From assembly GCA_018433595.1 (NCBI GenBank), contig JAHDQY010000010.1:1-64000 (forward strand): DNA of 64,000 bases, read 5' to 3'. The position numbers were made by a program, and so were the translations under genes. This document shows, in pieces, positions 41,417 through 50,260 of the stretch. This DNA is from Synergistales bacterium (GTDB lineage Bacteria > Synergistota > Synergistia > Synergistales > Aminithiophilaceae). The first letter of the stretch is position 1. The number at the start of each line of letters is the position of its first letter. The notes below the pieces were generated by a model. It was not told where the DNA came from. It searched no databases and saw nothing but the letters and a program-made list of their open reading frames with translations.

Positions 41417-42699
41417 CGGTGACGGCGGAGACTTTCTCCGAAGGCCTCGACGCGCGTTTTGAGCTGGCCTTCGTCGCCCGGCGTGTAGTCCGTTTCGAGG
41501 GAGAGGAAGGGAATGCCTTCTGCGGCCAGGCGCCGACGCAGTTTTTCCTCTTCGATCTGGTAGGTGGTGCAGAAGCTGAGGGAGAGATGGACCACGCCGT
41601 CGGCGCCGTATTCCCGGGCGAGGCGGACGATGTCGTCGAGACGTCCCTCGTTGGGCGAGAAGCAGGCGCAGTGGATGCCGTCGAAATAGCGATGGGCCAG
41701 ACTGTCGAGAAGAGAGGCCAGATCCTTCTTTTCGGGGAGGGAGACTTTTTGCTCGAAGTAGCGCGTGCCCGTGCAGTTTTCCTCGACGACGACGGCCAGA
41801 TTGCTCGTCTCGGCGATGGCGTGGAATTTCCAGTTGGGGACGACGATGGGCGTTCCCGTCACGAGGAGGCGCGGCGTTCCCTTGGGGAAGACGCCCTGTC
41901 CCCGGGCGACCCGCTCCTCGCATTCGGTCGCCAGGGCCTCTGTCTGGGCGATGAAACGCTCCGGGTCGTCGTAGAAGGCGATCTGACTGACGAGGAGGGC
42001 GTCCCGACCCGACAGGGGAAGGGGATCGGCTTTGCGGAGAGCATAGAGGCGATCAAGGGCCCTTCGCTTTCTGTCGACGCGTTCGCAGCCCTTGAGAAGG
42101 TTTTCCGCCGTCAGGGTCTTTCCCGTCAGTTCTTCGAGACGTCTCACCAGGGCCTCCATCTCCTGGCGGAAGAGGGCGAAGCCGGCAGGGCTCTTTTTGT
42201 TGGGCATGTCCATGACGTAGAGGGGCGCTTCGTCGGCAAGAATGTCCCAGGCCTTCTTCTTCCCGTCGCAGGTGTTTTCGCCCACGATGAGGTCGACGGA
42301 CTGGAAATAGGGGCAGGTGCGGGATATGCGGGCACCCATTCCGGCCTTGACGAGGGCGCAGAGATTGCGAGGCAGAAGGGTCTCGCCCGCCGGAACCCAG
42401 AACTGGGATCCGGCGCAGAGTCCAACGAGAAGGCCGTCCAGAGCGAGGACGATCTCCTCCGGGACGTAGATGCAGAAGGAGCCGACCACCGTGCCTCCCC
42501 TCTCCTTGTGGGCCAGGAGTTCCTTGATCCTCAGGCCGTGGACTTCCGCGATGACCATGTTGAAGTAGTCCATGGCCGCCGGGCGGTCCTTCTGATCGAG
42601 AAATGTCTCTCCGAAAAGGACAGGAAGGGCGTCGCAAAGCTTGTCGTGCGTCTCCAGATCAATGCCCAGACCGTTCCACATGTCACGATAATCGGCCAT
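41413..42699 (-). CDS. Double-cubane-cluster anaerobic reductase (HgdB/DCCP family)
   Basis: A 428-residue member of the 2-hydroxyacyl-CoA dehydratase D-component family, close to YjiM and the double-cubane cluster protein. Conserved cysteines occur in LVGLCAGSQFWVPAGE, ARISRTCPYFQSVD, VGENTCDGKKK and IHCACFSPNEG, with GTPIVVPNWK near 285. Such proteins perform ATP-driven low-potential reductions of small molecules when paired with an activase (HgdC-like), which is not adjacent here. ATG 42699 is preferred to an upstream TTG at 42732. Co-translated with DUF3343, suggesting reduction of a sulfur or selenium compound. Confidence 0.87.
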   Translation of the reverse strand: MADYRDMWNGLGIDLETHDKLCDALPVLFGETFLDQKDRPAAMDYFNMVIAEVHGLRIKELLAHKERGGTVVGSFCIYVPEEIVLALDGLLVGLCAGSQFWVPAGETLLPRNLCALVKAGMGARISRTCPYFQSVDLIVGENTCDGKKKAWDILADEAPLYVMDMPNKKSPAGFALFRQEMEALVRRLEELTGKTLTAENLLKGCERVDRKRRALDRLYALRKADPLPLSGRDALLVSQIAFYDDPERFIAQTEALATECEERVARGQGVFPKGTPRLLVTGTPIVVPNWKFHAIAETSNLAVVVEENCTGTRYFEQKVSLPEKKDLASLLDSLAHRYFDGIHCACFSPNEGRLDDIVRLAREYGADGVVHLSLSFCTTYQIEEEKLRRRLAAEGIPFLSLETDYTPGDEGQLKTRVEAFGESLRRHR

Positions 42700-42829
42700 A
42701 CCCGTTGGTCCCCCTTTGTTTTGAAATAACACTTATGACATAAAATAATTATTCATGCCGAGTTTACACGATCTTTCACGGAGGTGCAACGGATCGGAAT
42801 TCCCGAAGGGAAAAAGAGGGCCTCCAAAA

Positions 42830-42865
42830 GGGGGGAGGAAGGACCTTCCGGCCCTTCCTCCCCCC
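42830..42865. terminator. 13-bp hairpin terminator
   Basis: GGGGGGAGGAAGG (42830-42842) pairs with CCTTCCTCCCCCC (42853-42865) across ten bases. It lies just after the leftward chemoreceptor gene and upstream of the reductase. Confidence 0.8.
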
Positions 42866-42884
42866 GATGTCCGCTTCAGGAGCG

Positions 42885-45023
42885 TCAGTCCTTGAGGGCC
42901 AGGAGTCCCTTCTTTTCGTCCCTTTCCAGGGTGTAGGTCCTGACGGCTTCGGCCAGGTCATCGACGACCCGACGTTGCTCGTCGCGGATGTTCTTCAGGT
43001 CGTCGAGGCGGCTCACGACATGGCGAGCCGAGGTTTCGACGTTTTCCGCCGCCGTCTGGCCGTTGCCGACCTCCTTGAGGATGCTGTCCATGGCCGAGGC
43101 GATCTCCTCGCTTCCCGCCGACTGTTCCTGGGCGGCGGCGGCGATGGAGCGTATGCCGTCAGTCATCACGTGGACCCGTTCCAGGATGCCCTCGATCTTG
43201 CGGGCTGTCTCCTGGGTGCTGCCGGAGGCTCCCTCGATGAGGCGCACCGTTTCGGCCGTATCCTTGTGGGCCGCCTGGGACCGGTTCTGCACCTCTTCGA
43301 TGACGCGGCCCACCTCTCCGGCCGCCTCGTTGGACTGCTCGGCCAGCTTGCGGACCTCTTCGGCGACGACGGCGAACCCCCGTCCCGCCTCTCCGGCCCG
43401 GGCCGCCTCGATGGCGGCGTTCAAGGCGAGCAGGTTCGTCTGGTCGGCGATGCCCGTGATGGTGGCGACGAAGGAGGAGATCTTCTCCACCGAGGCCTGG
43501 AGGGAGGCCACCGAGTCCTGGATGCCGCGGCTGGCCCGGTCGATATCGCCCATGTCGTCGGCGACGCCCTTGAGGGCCTTCTGTCCCTGGGCGATCTCGC
43601 TCTCCATGGCCTGGGCCTCGCCGTTGAGCTCCGATGAGGTCTTGGCCGTCTTCTGGGCCCCCTGGGCGACCTCTTCGATGCCGGCGCTCGTCTCCTCGGC
43701 TCCCGAGGAGACGGAGGAGACGACCTGGACCATCCCTCCCGCCTCGGCCAGGGTCCCTTCCATGTTCCGGCCGATGTCTTCGCTGATGTGGTGAATCTCC
43801 TCGCCCTTTTCGAGGAGCAGGCTGCCGATGCCCTGGATCTGGACGACGAGCCCCCGGTAGGCGTCGACGATTCTGTCGAAGGCGGCCATGACCTGGAGGG
43901 TTTCGTCTCGGCTGGCGGCGTCGCCCTCGACATGGACCGTCAGGTCGCCCGAGGCGATGCGGCCCGCCGTCTCGACGACCCGTCCGAGCGGCGCCAGGAG
44001 GCGGCTGGAGAGAAACCAGATGAGGCCGAGCCCGACGAGAAGGGCCGGGAGGCCCCAGAGAAGCATCTGGTTTCTCATGGAGACGACGGGGGCCAGGATC
44101 TCCGCTTCGGGCATCGTCAGGACCAGGTTCCAGCCCAACTCGTCGATGGAGGCCAGAAATCCGATCTTTTTGGCCCCGCGGAAGGTGTAGGAGAAATGAT
44201 CCTTGCCGGCCTGGGCCGCTTCGGAACAGGCCTTCCAGAAGTCGGGCTCCTCCGTCTTCAGGTCGCTGCCGGCTGTGAGGCTGCCATGGCCGACGACCGC
44301 TCCGGCGTCGCTGAAGAGGAAGGCGCCGCCCTCCCTTCCGAAACGGGTTTCCAGGATATGGCTGATGATGGGCTCCAGGGAGACGCCGGCGTAAGCGACG
44401 ATGAAGTGCTCCTGTTCGGCGCTTTTGATCCGCTGGTAGGCGCCGTAGTAGGGGGTCCCGGCGATGACCGCCAGCCCCTCGTAGCGCTTGCCCGCCTCCT
44501 TGACGGCGGCGTAGAGCTCGGGATAGTCGGCCTGGTCCATGACGTCTCCGAGCGGCCTGTTCCCGGCGGCGTCGACGATGTTCGTCGCGACGCGGACGAG
44601 ATTGCCCGACGGGTCGCCCTGGAGCAGGGAGAAAGATCCGCCCATCTGCTGACCCCAGTGGTCGACTAGGCTGTTGTCGTTGGTGATCTGTTTGAAGCCG
44701 CCTTTCATGACGAAAAGAATGGGAAGCGTCGTCTTGCCGACGGCGGCGGTGTTGTTGGAGGCCATGATGTTGCCCCCCTCCATGTCGCCGACGACGACGG
44801 CCAGGGCCGTTTCAAGGGATCCCCGGATCAGGTTCAGCTCGCCGGTGACGGCCTGTTTCAGCGAGACGGTGAAGCCCTGCCCCTGACTGACAATCGTCTC
44901 CTCGAGCCGCACTTTCGCCGTCAGGTAGCTGACGGTAAGGGCCACGGAGAGGATGGCCACGATGACGACGGCGCTGGCCAAGGCGATCTTGGCCTTGAGA
45001 GAGGTCCCGTGTTTGGCTTCCAT
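42885..45023 (-). CDS. Methyl-accepting chemotaxis protein with Cache sensor (receptor 1)
   Basis: 712 residues: membrane helix about 12-32, a large periplasmic double-Cache-like domain to about 300, second helix near 310-330, HAMP, and the signalling hairpin with tip [18 protein letters not shown] and [28 protein letters not shown]. The sensor region includes YYGAYQR, commonly part of an amine or amino-acid-type ligand pocket, but the ligand is not assigned. ATG 45023 follows AAAGGAGG. Alone, divergent from clpB; a terminator follows. Confidence 0.93.
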   Translation of the reverse strand: MEAKHGTSLKAKIALASAVVIVAILSVALTVSYLTAKVRLEETIVSQGQGFTVSLKQAVTGELNLIRGSLETALAVVVGDMEGGNIMASNNTAAVGKTTLPILFVMKGGFKQITNDNSLVDHWGQQMGGSFSLLQGDPSGNLVRVATNIVDAAGNRPLGDVMDQADYPELYAAVKEAGKRYEGLAVIAGTPYYGAYQRIKSAEQEHFIVAYAGVSLEPIISHILETRFGREGGAFLFSDAGAVVGHGSLTAGSDLKTEEPDFWKACSEAAQAGKDHFSYTFRGAKKIGFLASIDELGWNLVLTMPEAEILAPVVSMRNQMLLWGLPALLVGLGLIWFLSSRLLAPLGRVVETAGRIASGDLTVHVEGDAASRDETLQVMAAFDRIVDAYRGLVVQIQGIGSLLLEKGEEIHHISEDIGRNMEGTLAEAGGMVQVVSSVSSGAEETSAGIEEVAQGAQKTAKTSSELNGEAQAMESEIAQGQKALKGVADDMGDIDRASRGIQDSVASLQASVEKISSFVATITGIADQTNLLALNAAIEAARAGEAGRGFAVVAEEVRKLAEQSNEAAGEVGRVIEEVQNRSQAAHKDTAETVRLIEGASGSTQETARKIEGILERVHVMTDGIRSIAAAAQEQSAGSEEIASAMDSILKEVGNGQTAAENVETSARHVVSRLDDLKNIRDEQRRVVDDLAEAVRTYTLERDEKKGLLALKD

Positions 45024-45139
45024 GAGATATCCTCCTTTGAAATGAACAGAAACAGGTCGTCAAGTTAAATTATATTGTGGGCATACAAGGTCAGTGTAGC
45101 ATGATTTGTGAGAGGCGTCACGGAGAGAGACGAAGGGGC

Positions 45140-45180
45140 TTGCCTGATCTTCCCTGACCTATATAATAGGGGTTAGGTCA
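45140..45180 (+). promoter_or_regulatory. clpB promoter with flanking inverted repeat
   Basis: TTGCCT (45140-45145), 16 bases, then TATAAT (45162-45167). The repeat TGACCTA (45155-45161) and TAGGTCA (45174-45180) brackets the -10, an arrangement expected of a repressor operator. It is not the CIRCE or HAIR sequence. Confidence 0.7.
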
Positions 45181-45205
45181 ATAAAGATCAGAAGAGGTGA
45201 GGCTC

Positions 45206-47806
45206 ATGGATCCCAACAAGTGGACAAAAAAGACTCAGGAGGCGTTGGCTGCGGCCCAGGAAGAGGCGCTCCGGCGCGGCCAGGTCGAGGCCGACGGGGA
45301 GCACCTCCTCCTGGCCCTCCTGGAGCAGCAGGAAGGGCTCATTCCGAGGCTGCTGGAGAAGATGAACGTCAATCTCTCCCTCGTCGTCAAGGCGGCGAAG
45401 GAGGAGGCGGGCCGCAAGCCCAGGGTGAGCGGCCCCGGCGTCACGCCGGGCCAGATCTACGTCTCCCAGCGCCTCTCGCGCCTGCTGGCCGAGGGGGCCG
45501 AGCGGGCCCGGGCCATGGGTGACGACTACCTTTCGGTGGAGCACCTTTTCCTCGGCCTCATCGGAGAGGGGCGCAAGACGGCCTCAGGAAGGCTCCTGGC
45601 CGATTCTGGCATCACCGAGGAGTCCTTCCTGGCCGCCCTCGAATCGGTGCGCGGCAACCGCCGCGTCACCAGCGACGCCCCCGAGGCGACCTACGAGGCG
45701 CTGGACAAGTTCGGCCGCGATCTCGTCGCCCTCGCCCGGGAGGGGAAGCTCGATCCCGTCCTGGGGCGGGACGAGGAGATCCGCCGCGTCATCCGCATCC
45801 TGAGCCGGAAGACGAAGAACAACCCCGTTCTCATCGGCGAGCCCGGCGTGGGCAAGACGGCCATCGTCGAGGGGCTGGCCCAGCGCATCGTCCGCGGCGA
45901 CGTCCCCGAGGGGCTGAAGGACCGGACCGTCATCGCCCTCGACATGGGGGCCCTGCTGGCGGGGGCCAAGTACCGCGGCGAGTTCGAGGAGCGCCTCAAG
46001 GCCGTCCTGGACGAGGTGAAAGCGAGCGACGGGACGGTTCTGCTCTTCATCGACGAGCTTCACACCATCGTCGGGGCCGGCAAGGCCGAGGGGGCCATCG
46101 ACGCCGGCAACATGCTCAAGCCCATGCTGGCCCGGGGAGAGCTTCACTGCATCGGGGCGACGACGACGGACGAATACCGCAAACAGATCGAGAAGGACAA
46201 GGCCTTGGAGCGGCGGTTCCAGCCCGTCCTCGTCGAGCCGCCGTCGACGGAGGAGACCGTCTCCATCCTGCGGGGGCTGAAGGAGCGCTTCGAAGTCTTC
46301 CACGGAGTCAGGATCCAGGACAACGCCCTCGTCGCGGCGGCTTCCCTTTCGTCGCGCTACATCGCCGACCGCTTCCTCCCCGACAAGGCCATCGACCTCG
46401 TCGACGAGGCCTGCGCCACGGTGCGCACCGAGATCGACTCCATGCCGGCCGAGCTCGATTCCGCCTCAAGGCGGGTCATGCAGCTCGAGATCGAAGAGGC
46501 GGCCCTCAAGAAGGAGACGGACCCGGCGAGCGCCGCCCGACTCGAACAGGTCCGGGAGGAGCTGGCCGCCGCCAGGGAGCGGACGGCCACGCTGCGGGCC
46601 CAGTACGACAGGGAGAAGGAGGAGATCGGCAAGGCCCAGTCCCTGAAGGAGCGCATCGAGCAGACCAAACGGGAGATCGAGCGGGCCGAGCGGGATTACG
46701 ACCTCAACCGCGTCGCCGAACTGCGCCACGGCGTCCTCCCCGAACTGGAAAGGAGCTACCGCGACGAGGAGGAACGGCTCCGCGCCCGAGGGGGCGACCG
46801 TCTTCTCCGGCAGGAGGTGACGGAGGAAGAGGTTTCGGCCATCGTCTCCCGCTGGACGGGAATCCCCGTCTCCCGGCTTCTCGAGGGCGAGCGCCACAAG
46901 CTGCTCGCCCTCGAGGAAATCCTTCACGATCGCGTCGTCGGCCAGGACGAGGCCGTCGCCCTCGTCGCCGACGCCGTTTTGCGGGCCCGGGCGGGCATCA
47001 AGGACCCCCGCCGTCCCATCGGCAGCTTCATCTTTCTGGGCCCCACCGGCGTGGGCAAGACGGAGCTGGCCAAGGCGCTCTCCCAGGCCCTCTTCGACAG
47101 CGAAGAGAACCTCGTCCGCATCGACATGTCGGAATACATGGAGCGTCACGCCGTCTCCCGCCTCATCGGCGCCCCTCCCGGCTACGTCGGCTACGAGGAG
47201 GGGGGGCAGCTCACCGAGGCCGTCCGCCGTCATCCCTACTCGGTGGTCCTCTTCGACGAGATCGAGAAGGCCCATCAGGAGGTCTTCAACGTCCTCCTCC
47301 AGATTCTCGACGACGGACGGGTCACCGACAGCCAGGGCCGGACGGTGGATTTCAAGAACACCGTTCTCATCATGACGAGCAACCTCGGCGCCCGCCATCT
47401 CGTCGAAGGCCTTGAGGAGGGAGAGATACCCGAGAGATCCCGCCAGGCTGTCATGGAGGAGCTGCGGGGCCGTTTTCGGCCCGAGTTCCTCAACCGCATC
47501 GATGAGGTGATCCTCTTCAAGCCCCTGAGGCGGGAGGAGATGGTCCGCATCGTCGGCCTCCTGGCCCGCGACCTGACGAGCCGTCTCTCCGATCGGGGCA
47601 TCGATCTTGATATCGACGACGGGGCCGCCGCCCTTCTGGCCGCTCAGGGGTACGATCCCGTCTACGGTGCCCGGCCTCTCAAGCGCCTTCTGGTGCGCAG
47701 ACTGGAGACGCCCCTGGCCAAGAAGATCATCGCCGGCGAAATTGCGGCGGGCTCGAAAGTCCGCGTGACGTCCGAAGACGGGGAGCTGATCTTTTCCGTC
47801 CGCTGA
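45206..47806 (+). CDS. clpB: Protein disaggregase ClpB (Hsp100)
   Basis: ClpB extracts polypeptides from aggregates with DnaK. Clp_N repeats cover residues 1-150. AAA1 has GEPGVGKT near 210 and [14 protein letters not shown] near 280. A coiled-coil middle domain with heptad-like Leu/Glu/Arg content lies about 400-525, and AAA2 has GPTGVGKTE near 613 and [11 protein letters not shown] near 680. A middle domain and absence of a ClpP-binding loop motif identify ClpB rather than ClpA/C. Start at ATG 45206 (AGAGGTGAG upstream). 866 residues, full length. Confidence 0.95.
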   Translation: MDPNKWTKKTQEALAAAQEEALRRGQVEADGEHLLLALLEQQEGLIPRLLEKMNVNLSLVVKAAKEEAGRKPRVSGPGVTPGQIYVSQRLSRLLAEGAERARAMGDDYLSVEHLFLGLIGEGRKTASGRLLADSGITEESFLAALESVRGNRRVTSDAPEATYEALDKFGRDLVALAREGKLDPVLGRDEEIRRVIRILSRKTKNNPVLIGEPGVGKTAIVEGLAQRIVRGDVPEGLKDRTVIALDMGALLAGAKYRGEFEERLKAVLDEVKASDGTVLLFIDELHTIVGAGKAEGAIDAGNMLKPMLARGELHCIGATTTDEYRKQIEKDKALERRFQPVLVEPPSTEETVSILRGLKERFEVFHGVRIQDNALVAAASLSSRYIADRFLPDKAIDLVDEACATVRTEIDSMPAELDSASRRVMQLEIEEAALKKETDPASAARLEQVREELAAARERTATLRAQYDREKEEIGKAQSLKERIEQTKREIERAERDYDLNRVAELRHGVLPELERSYRDEEERLRARGGDRLLRQEVTEEEVSAIVSRWTGIPVSRLLEGERHKLLALEEILHDRVVGQDEAVALVADAVLRARAGIKDPRRPIGSFIFLGPTGVGKTELAKALSQALFDSEENLVRIDMSEYMERHAVSRLIGAPPGYVGYEEGGQLTEAVRRHPYSVVLFDEIEKAHQEVFNVLLQILDDGRVTDSQGRTVDFKNTVLIMTSNLGARHLVEGLEEGEIPERSRQAVMEELRGRFRPEFLNRIDEVILFKPLRREEMVRIVGLLARDLTSRLSDRGIDLDIDDGAAALLAAQGYDPVYGARPLKRLLVRRLETPLAKKIIAGEIAAGSKVRVTSEDGELIFSVR

Positions 47807-47872
47807 GAGCGGAAGACCCCCAATCCGGATCGCCCTCCGGGGCGGTCTTCGGCCCCCAGGACGAGGACTCCA

Positions 47873-47915
47873 TAAAGCTCCGGGCGGAAGCGACTCGCTT
47901 CCGCCCGGAGCTTTA
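47873..47915. terminator. Perfect 20-bp bidirectional hairpin
   Basis: Arms 47873-47892 and 47896-47915 pair perfectly around ACT, between convergent clpB and nhaC genes. The ends are TAAAG/CTTTA, so it can act for both strands. Confidence 0.82.
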
Positions 47916-47944
47916 CTAAAGAGAGGTCCGTGGACTCAATCAGG

Positions 47945-49366
47945 CTACACGCGTCCCATCTCCGCCAGGGTCTGTCTCTCCTCTTCGGTCATGTAGGCGA
48001 TGCCCTTGCCCATGAAGGCCATGGCCAGCACGACAAGAGGCATGGAGAGATTGAAGACGCACCACTTCCAGTACTGCGCCGTCGCCACGCCCAGGGCGGC
48101 GGTCAGGAAGACGCCGCAGGTGTTCCATGGGATCAGGGCGCTGGTGACGGTGCCTGCCCCCTCCAGGGCGTTGGAGAGGGTTTTCGGGTGGATGCCCTTT
48201 TCCTGGTAGGTTTTAGCGTACATTCTCCCCGGGATGACGACGGAAATGTACTGCTCCGGCATGGTCATGTTGCTGAAGATGCAGGTCAGCTCCGTGGCGA
48301 ACACGAGGCCTGCGGCGCTTCTGAAGGCGCCCATGATCTTGTTGACGATGACTTCGAGCTGGCCCGTCTCTTCCACGATGCCTCCGAACATCATGGCGAT
48401 GATCGTCAGGGAGATGGAGAACATCATCCCCATGAGCCCGCCTTTCGTGAGGAGCTCGTCGATGACGGCCGTACCCGTGTCGCTGACGTATCCGTCGAAG
48501 GCGCAGGCAAAAAGATCGCCGAGGGTCGCCTGCTGGAAGAGAGGGGCCATGACGGCGGCCGACAGGATTCCCAGGGTGATTCCCGGTATGGCCGGCATTT
48601 TTCTGGCGATGGCGGCGATGACGATGATCGGAGGGATCAGAAGGAGGGGGCTCACCTTGAACTGGGCCAGAATGCCGTCCTGGATGAGCTTGACGCTTTC
48701 AAGGCTCGCGCCGGAGCTGCCGTAGCGGCTGCCCACGATGCCGAAAACGGCCAGAGAGACGGCATAAGCGATGGCCGTCGAGGGCATCATGAACTTGACG
48801 TGGGTGAAGACATCCGTGCCGGCCATGGCGGGAGCCAGATTGGTCGTGTCGGAAAGGGGGCTCATCTTGTCGCCGAAATAGGCGCCGGAGATGATGGCCC
48901 CGGCGGCGATTTCCAGGGGGATGCCCAGGCCGTGGGCGATGCCGATGAGGGCGACGCCCATGGTGCCCGCCGTCCCCCATGAGGTTCCCGTCGCCAATGA
49001 GGTGATGGAACAGATGAGCAGGGCGGCGGGCAGGAAGATCTTGGGAGAGAGAATGTTAAGGCCGTAGTGGATCATGGAGGGCACGACGCCTGAAACCATC
49101 CAGACGCCGATCAGGACTCCGATGATGGCCAGGATGATGACGGATTGCAGGGCCTGGGTGATGCCTTTGATCATGGCCCTCTCCAGGGCCTCCCACTTGT
49201 AGCCGATGAACAGGCCCATGACGGCGGCTGCGATGACGCCGCAGAACATCGGGATGTGGGGATCGACCTCGAAGCGTATGATGCCGACGGCCATGACGAC
49301 GATCAGTATCGCAAAGGTGATGAAGGCTTCCGTGAGAGTTGCCTTTCTGGGTTCCGAACGCGCCAT
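47945..49366 (-). CDS. nhaC: Na+/H+ antiporter NhaC-family protein
   Basis: 473 residues with about 11-12 membrane helices. The NhaC signature SLATGTSWGTAGTMGVALIGIAHGLGIP near residues 124-151 and FGDKMSPLSDTTNLAPA near 163-179 are intact; the latter Asp-rich stretch is thought to be the ion path. Members exchange Na+ for H+ or carry malate/lactate with Na+/H+. ATG 49366 follows a GAGGAGGAAA site. Preceded by a possible six-codon leader peptide. Confidence 0.92.
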   Translation of the reverse strand: MARSEPRKATLTEAFITFAILIVVMAVGIIRFEVDPHIPMFCGVIAAAVMGLFIGYKWEALERAMIKGITQALQSVIILAIIGVLIGVWMVSGVVPSMIHYGLNILSPKIFLPAALLICSITSLATGTSWGTAGTMGVALIGIAHGLGIPLEIAAGAIISGAYFGDKMSPLSDTTNLAPAMAGTDVFTHVKFMMPSTAIAYAVSLAVFGIVGSRYGSSGASLESVKLIQDGILAQFKVSPLLLIPPIIVIAAIARKMPAIPGITLGILSAAVMAPLFQQATLGDLFACAFDGYVSDTGTAVIDELLTKGGLMGMMFSISLTIIAMMFGGIVEETGQLEVIVNKIMGAFRSAAGLVFATELTCIFSNMTMPEQYISVVIPGRMYAKTYQEKGIHPKTLSNALEGAGTVTSALIPWNTCGVFLTAALGVATAQYWKWCVFNLSMPLVVLAMAFMGKGIAYMTEEERQTLAEMGRV

Positions 49367-49426
49367 TTTTCCTCCTCCTCAACAATCACTAAGATGACTG
49401 GATGGACTTTGACGGCAGGGGTGGGG

Positions 49427-49447
49427 TTAGCCGGTGGACTTGTCCAT
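49427..49447 (-). CDS. Possible six-residue leader peptide upstream of nhaC
   Basis: ATG at 49447 sits behind a strong AAAGGAGGGG site and encodes MDKSTG then TAA, 60 bases before the nhaC start. A leader peptide affecting nhaC translation is possible; chance is also possible. No attenuator structure was recognised. Confidence 0.25.
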   Translation of the reverse strand: MDKSTG

Positions 49448-49699
49448 TGGGAGCCCCTCCTTTCGCAGAGCAACGGAGGACAAACAGTCCGAACCCGCAG
49501 TTCCTGAGGGGAAACGGGTCCCTGTGATCGGATGCCTGGGCTGTTTGAACGTATCGCCTAGGGAGAAGTGGAAGGGGATGAAGAAGGAATCGGTTCTTTT
49601 GAAGGAACTCGGAAGTCCCTTCACGCAGGCTTTAGGGGCGATATCCCGAGAATCGCAAAAAAACCTCCATGTCGGACGTCTTGCCATCCGTAGTTCTCT

Positions 49700-50060
49700 G
49701 CAATGATTGCAACAGAAGGAAAGTCCGAAAGGCCTGTTTCAGGCCAAGACAAAGTCATCTTTATTTAGCAGGACTCAAAAATTTTTCTTATATCAAGATA
49801 AGTGTATCACGAAATTGATCTGAGACAACCTGAAAATAACCGTAAACGAAAGTTACTGCAATGAGTTTAAAATAACGCGTTGTTTTTTGGATTTTAAGAA
49901 CAAACACAATAAACAAGAAAGAATAGTAGTGCAAACCCAAAAACAACGGCAGTTTGCGTTGTTGAGGATGTTTTTTTAGAATCTTACGCTTTCGGTGGGA
50001 GGCGTACACGTGAAAAAACAGAGGTGTCACCTGTGGAAGAAGGCCAGCGAGGGGGCTCGG
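49700..50060. other. AT-rich island without a convincing gene
   Basis: Base composition falls sharply compared with both sides, with tracts such as AAAAATTTTTC and TTTTTTAG. An 80-codon leftward frame (49788-50030, from GTG) is Phe/Tyr/Lys-rich and has no ribosome site, so I do not call it a gene. The region sits at the left edge of the duplicated regulator locus, and could be imported DNA. Confidence 0.5.
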
Positions 50061-50065
50061 CCCGG

Positions 50066-50104
50066 TTTATGGAGCGGATGACGTTGCGTCCGGCCTGCGT
50101 CTCG
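50066..50104 (-). pseudogene. Chemoreceptor gene scrap
   Basis: On the minus strand this encodes ETQAGRNVIRSIN, matching [13 protein letters not shown] of the intact receptor (53805-53843); about 33 of 39 bases agree. It is in the same orientation and on the same side relative to the regulator as in the intact locus, so it is a leftover of a duplicated receptor gene. Confidence 0.7.
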
Positions 50105-50109
50105 GGAAG

Positions 50110-50183
50110 CAAGGCGAACAATATGAACAAAACAGGGAGAGCCAGGGGAACATTGAAAAAAGATTCTTACGGAAAGGTATAAT
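50110..50183 (+). promoter_or_regulatory. Promoter/control region of the regulator-GAF gene
   Basis: The direct repeat GAACA-ATAT-GAACA (50116-50129) is shared with the intact locus. TATAAT lies at 50178-50183 with a TTGAAA at 50153-50158 (19-base spacing). The repeat may bind one of the two regulators. Confidence 0.5.
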
Positions 50184-50260
50184 TGGAACACAGTGATTTA
50201 CAACTATTAAAGAGAGGGACTCTCTCGGGCCGTTCCGGTTCGCAAGGTAGTGTTGCCTCT

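Noticed and set aside
46357-47398. Long leftward open frames antisense to clpB
   Set aside because: Shadows of a highly conserved rightward gene with third-position GC bias; no independent motifs.
50002-50022. CACGTGAAAA half of a parS-like site in the AT-rich island
   Set aside because: Only one half matches the consensus; the left arm is wrong, so it is not counted as parS.
49788-50030. Leftward 80-codon frame in the AT-rich island
   Set aside because: No ribosome site at its GTG, unusual composition explained by AT richness, and no recognisable family.
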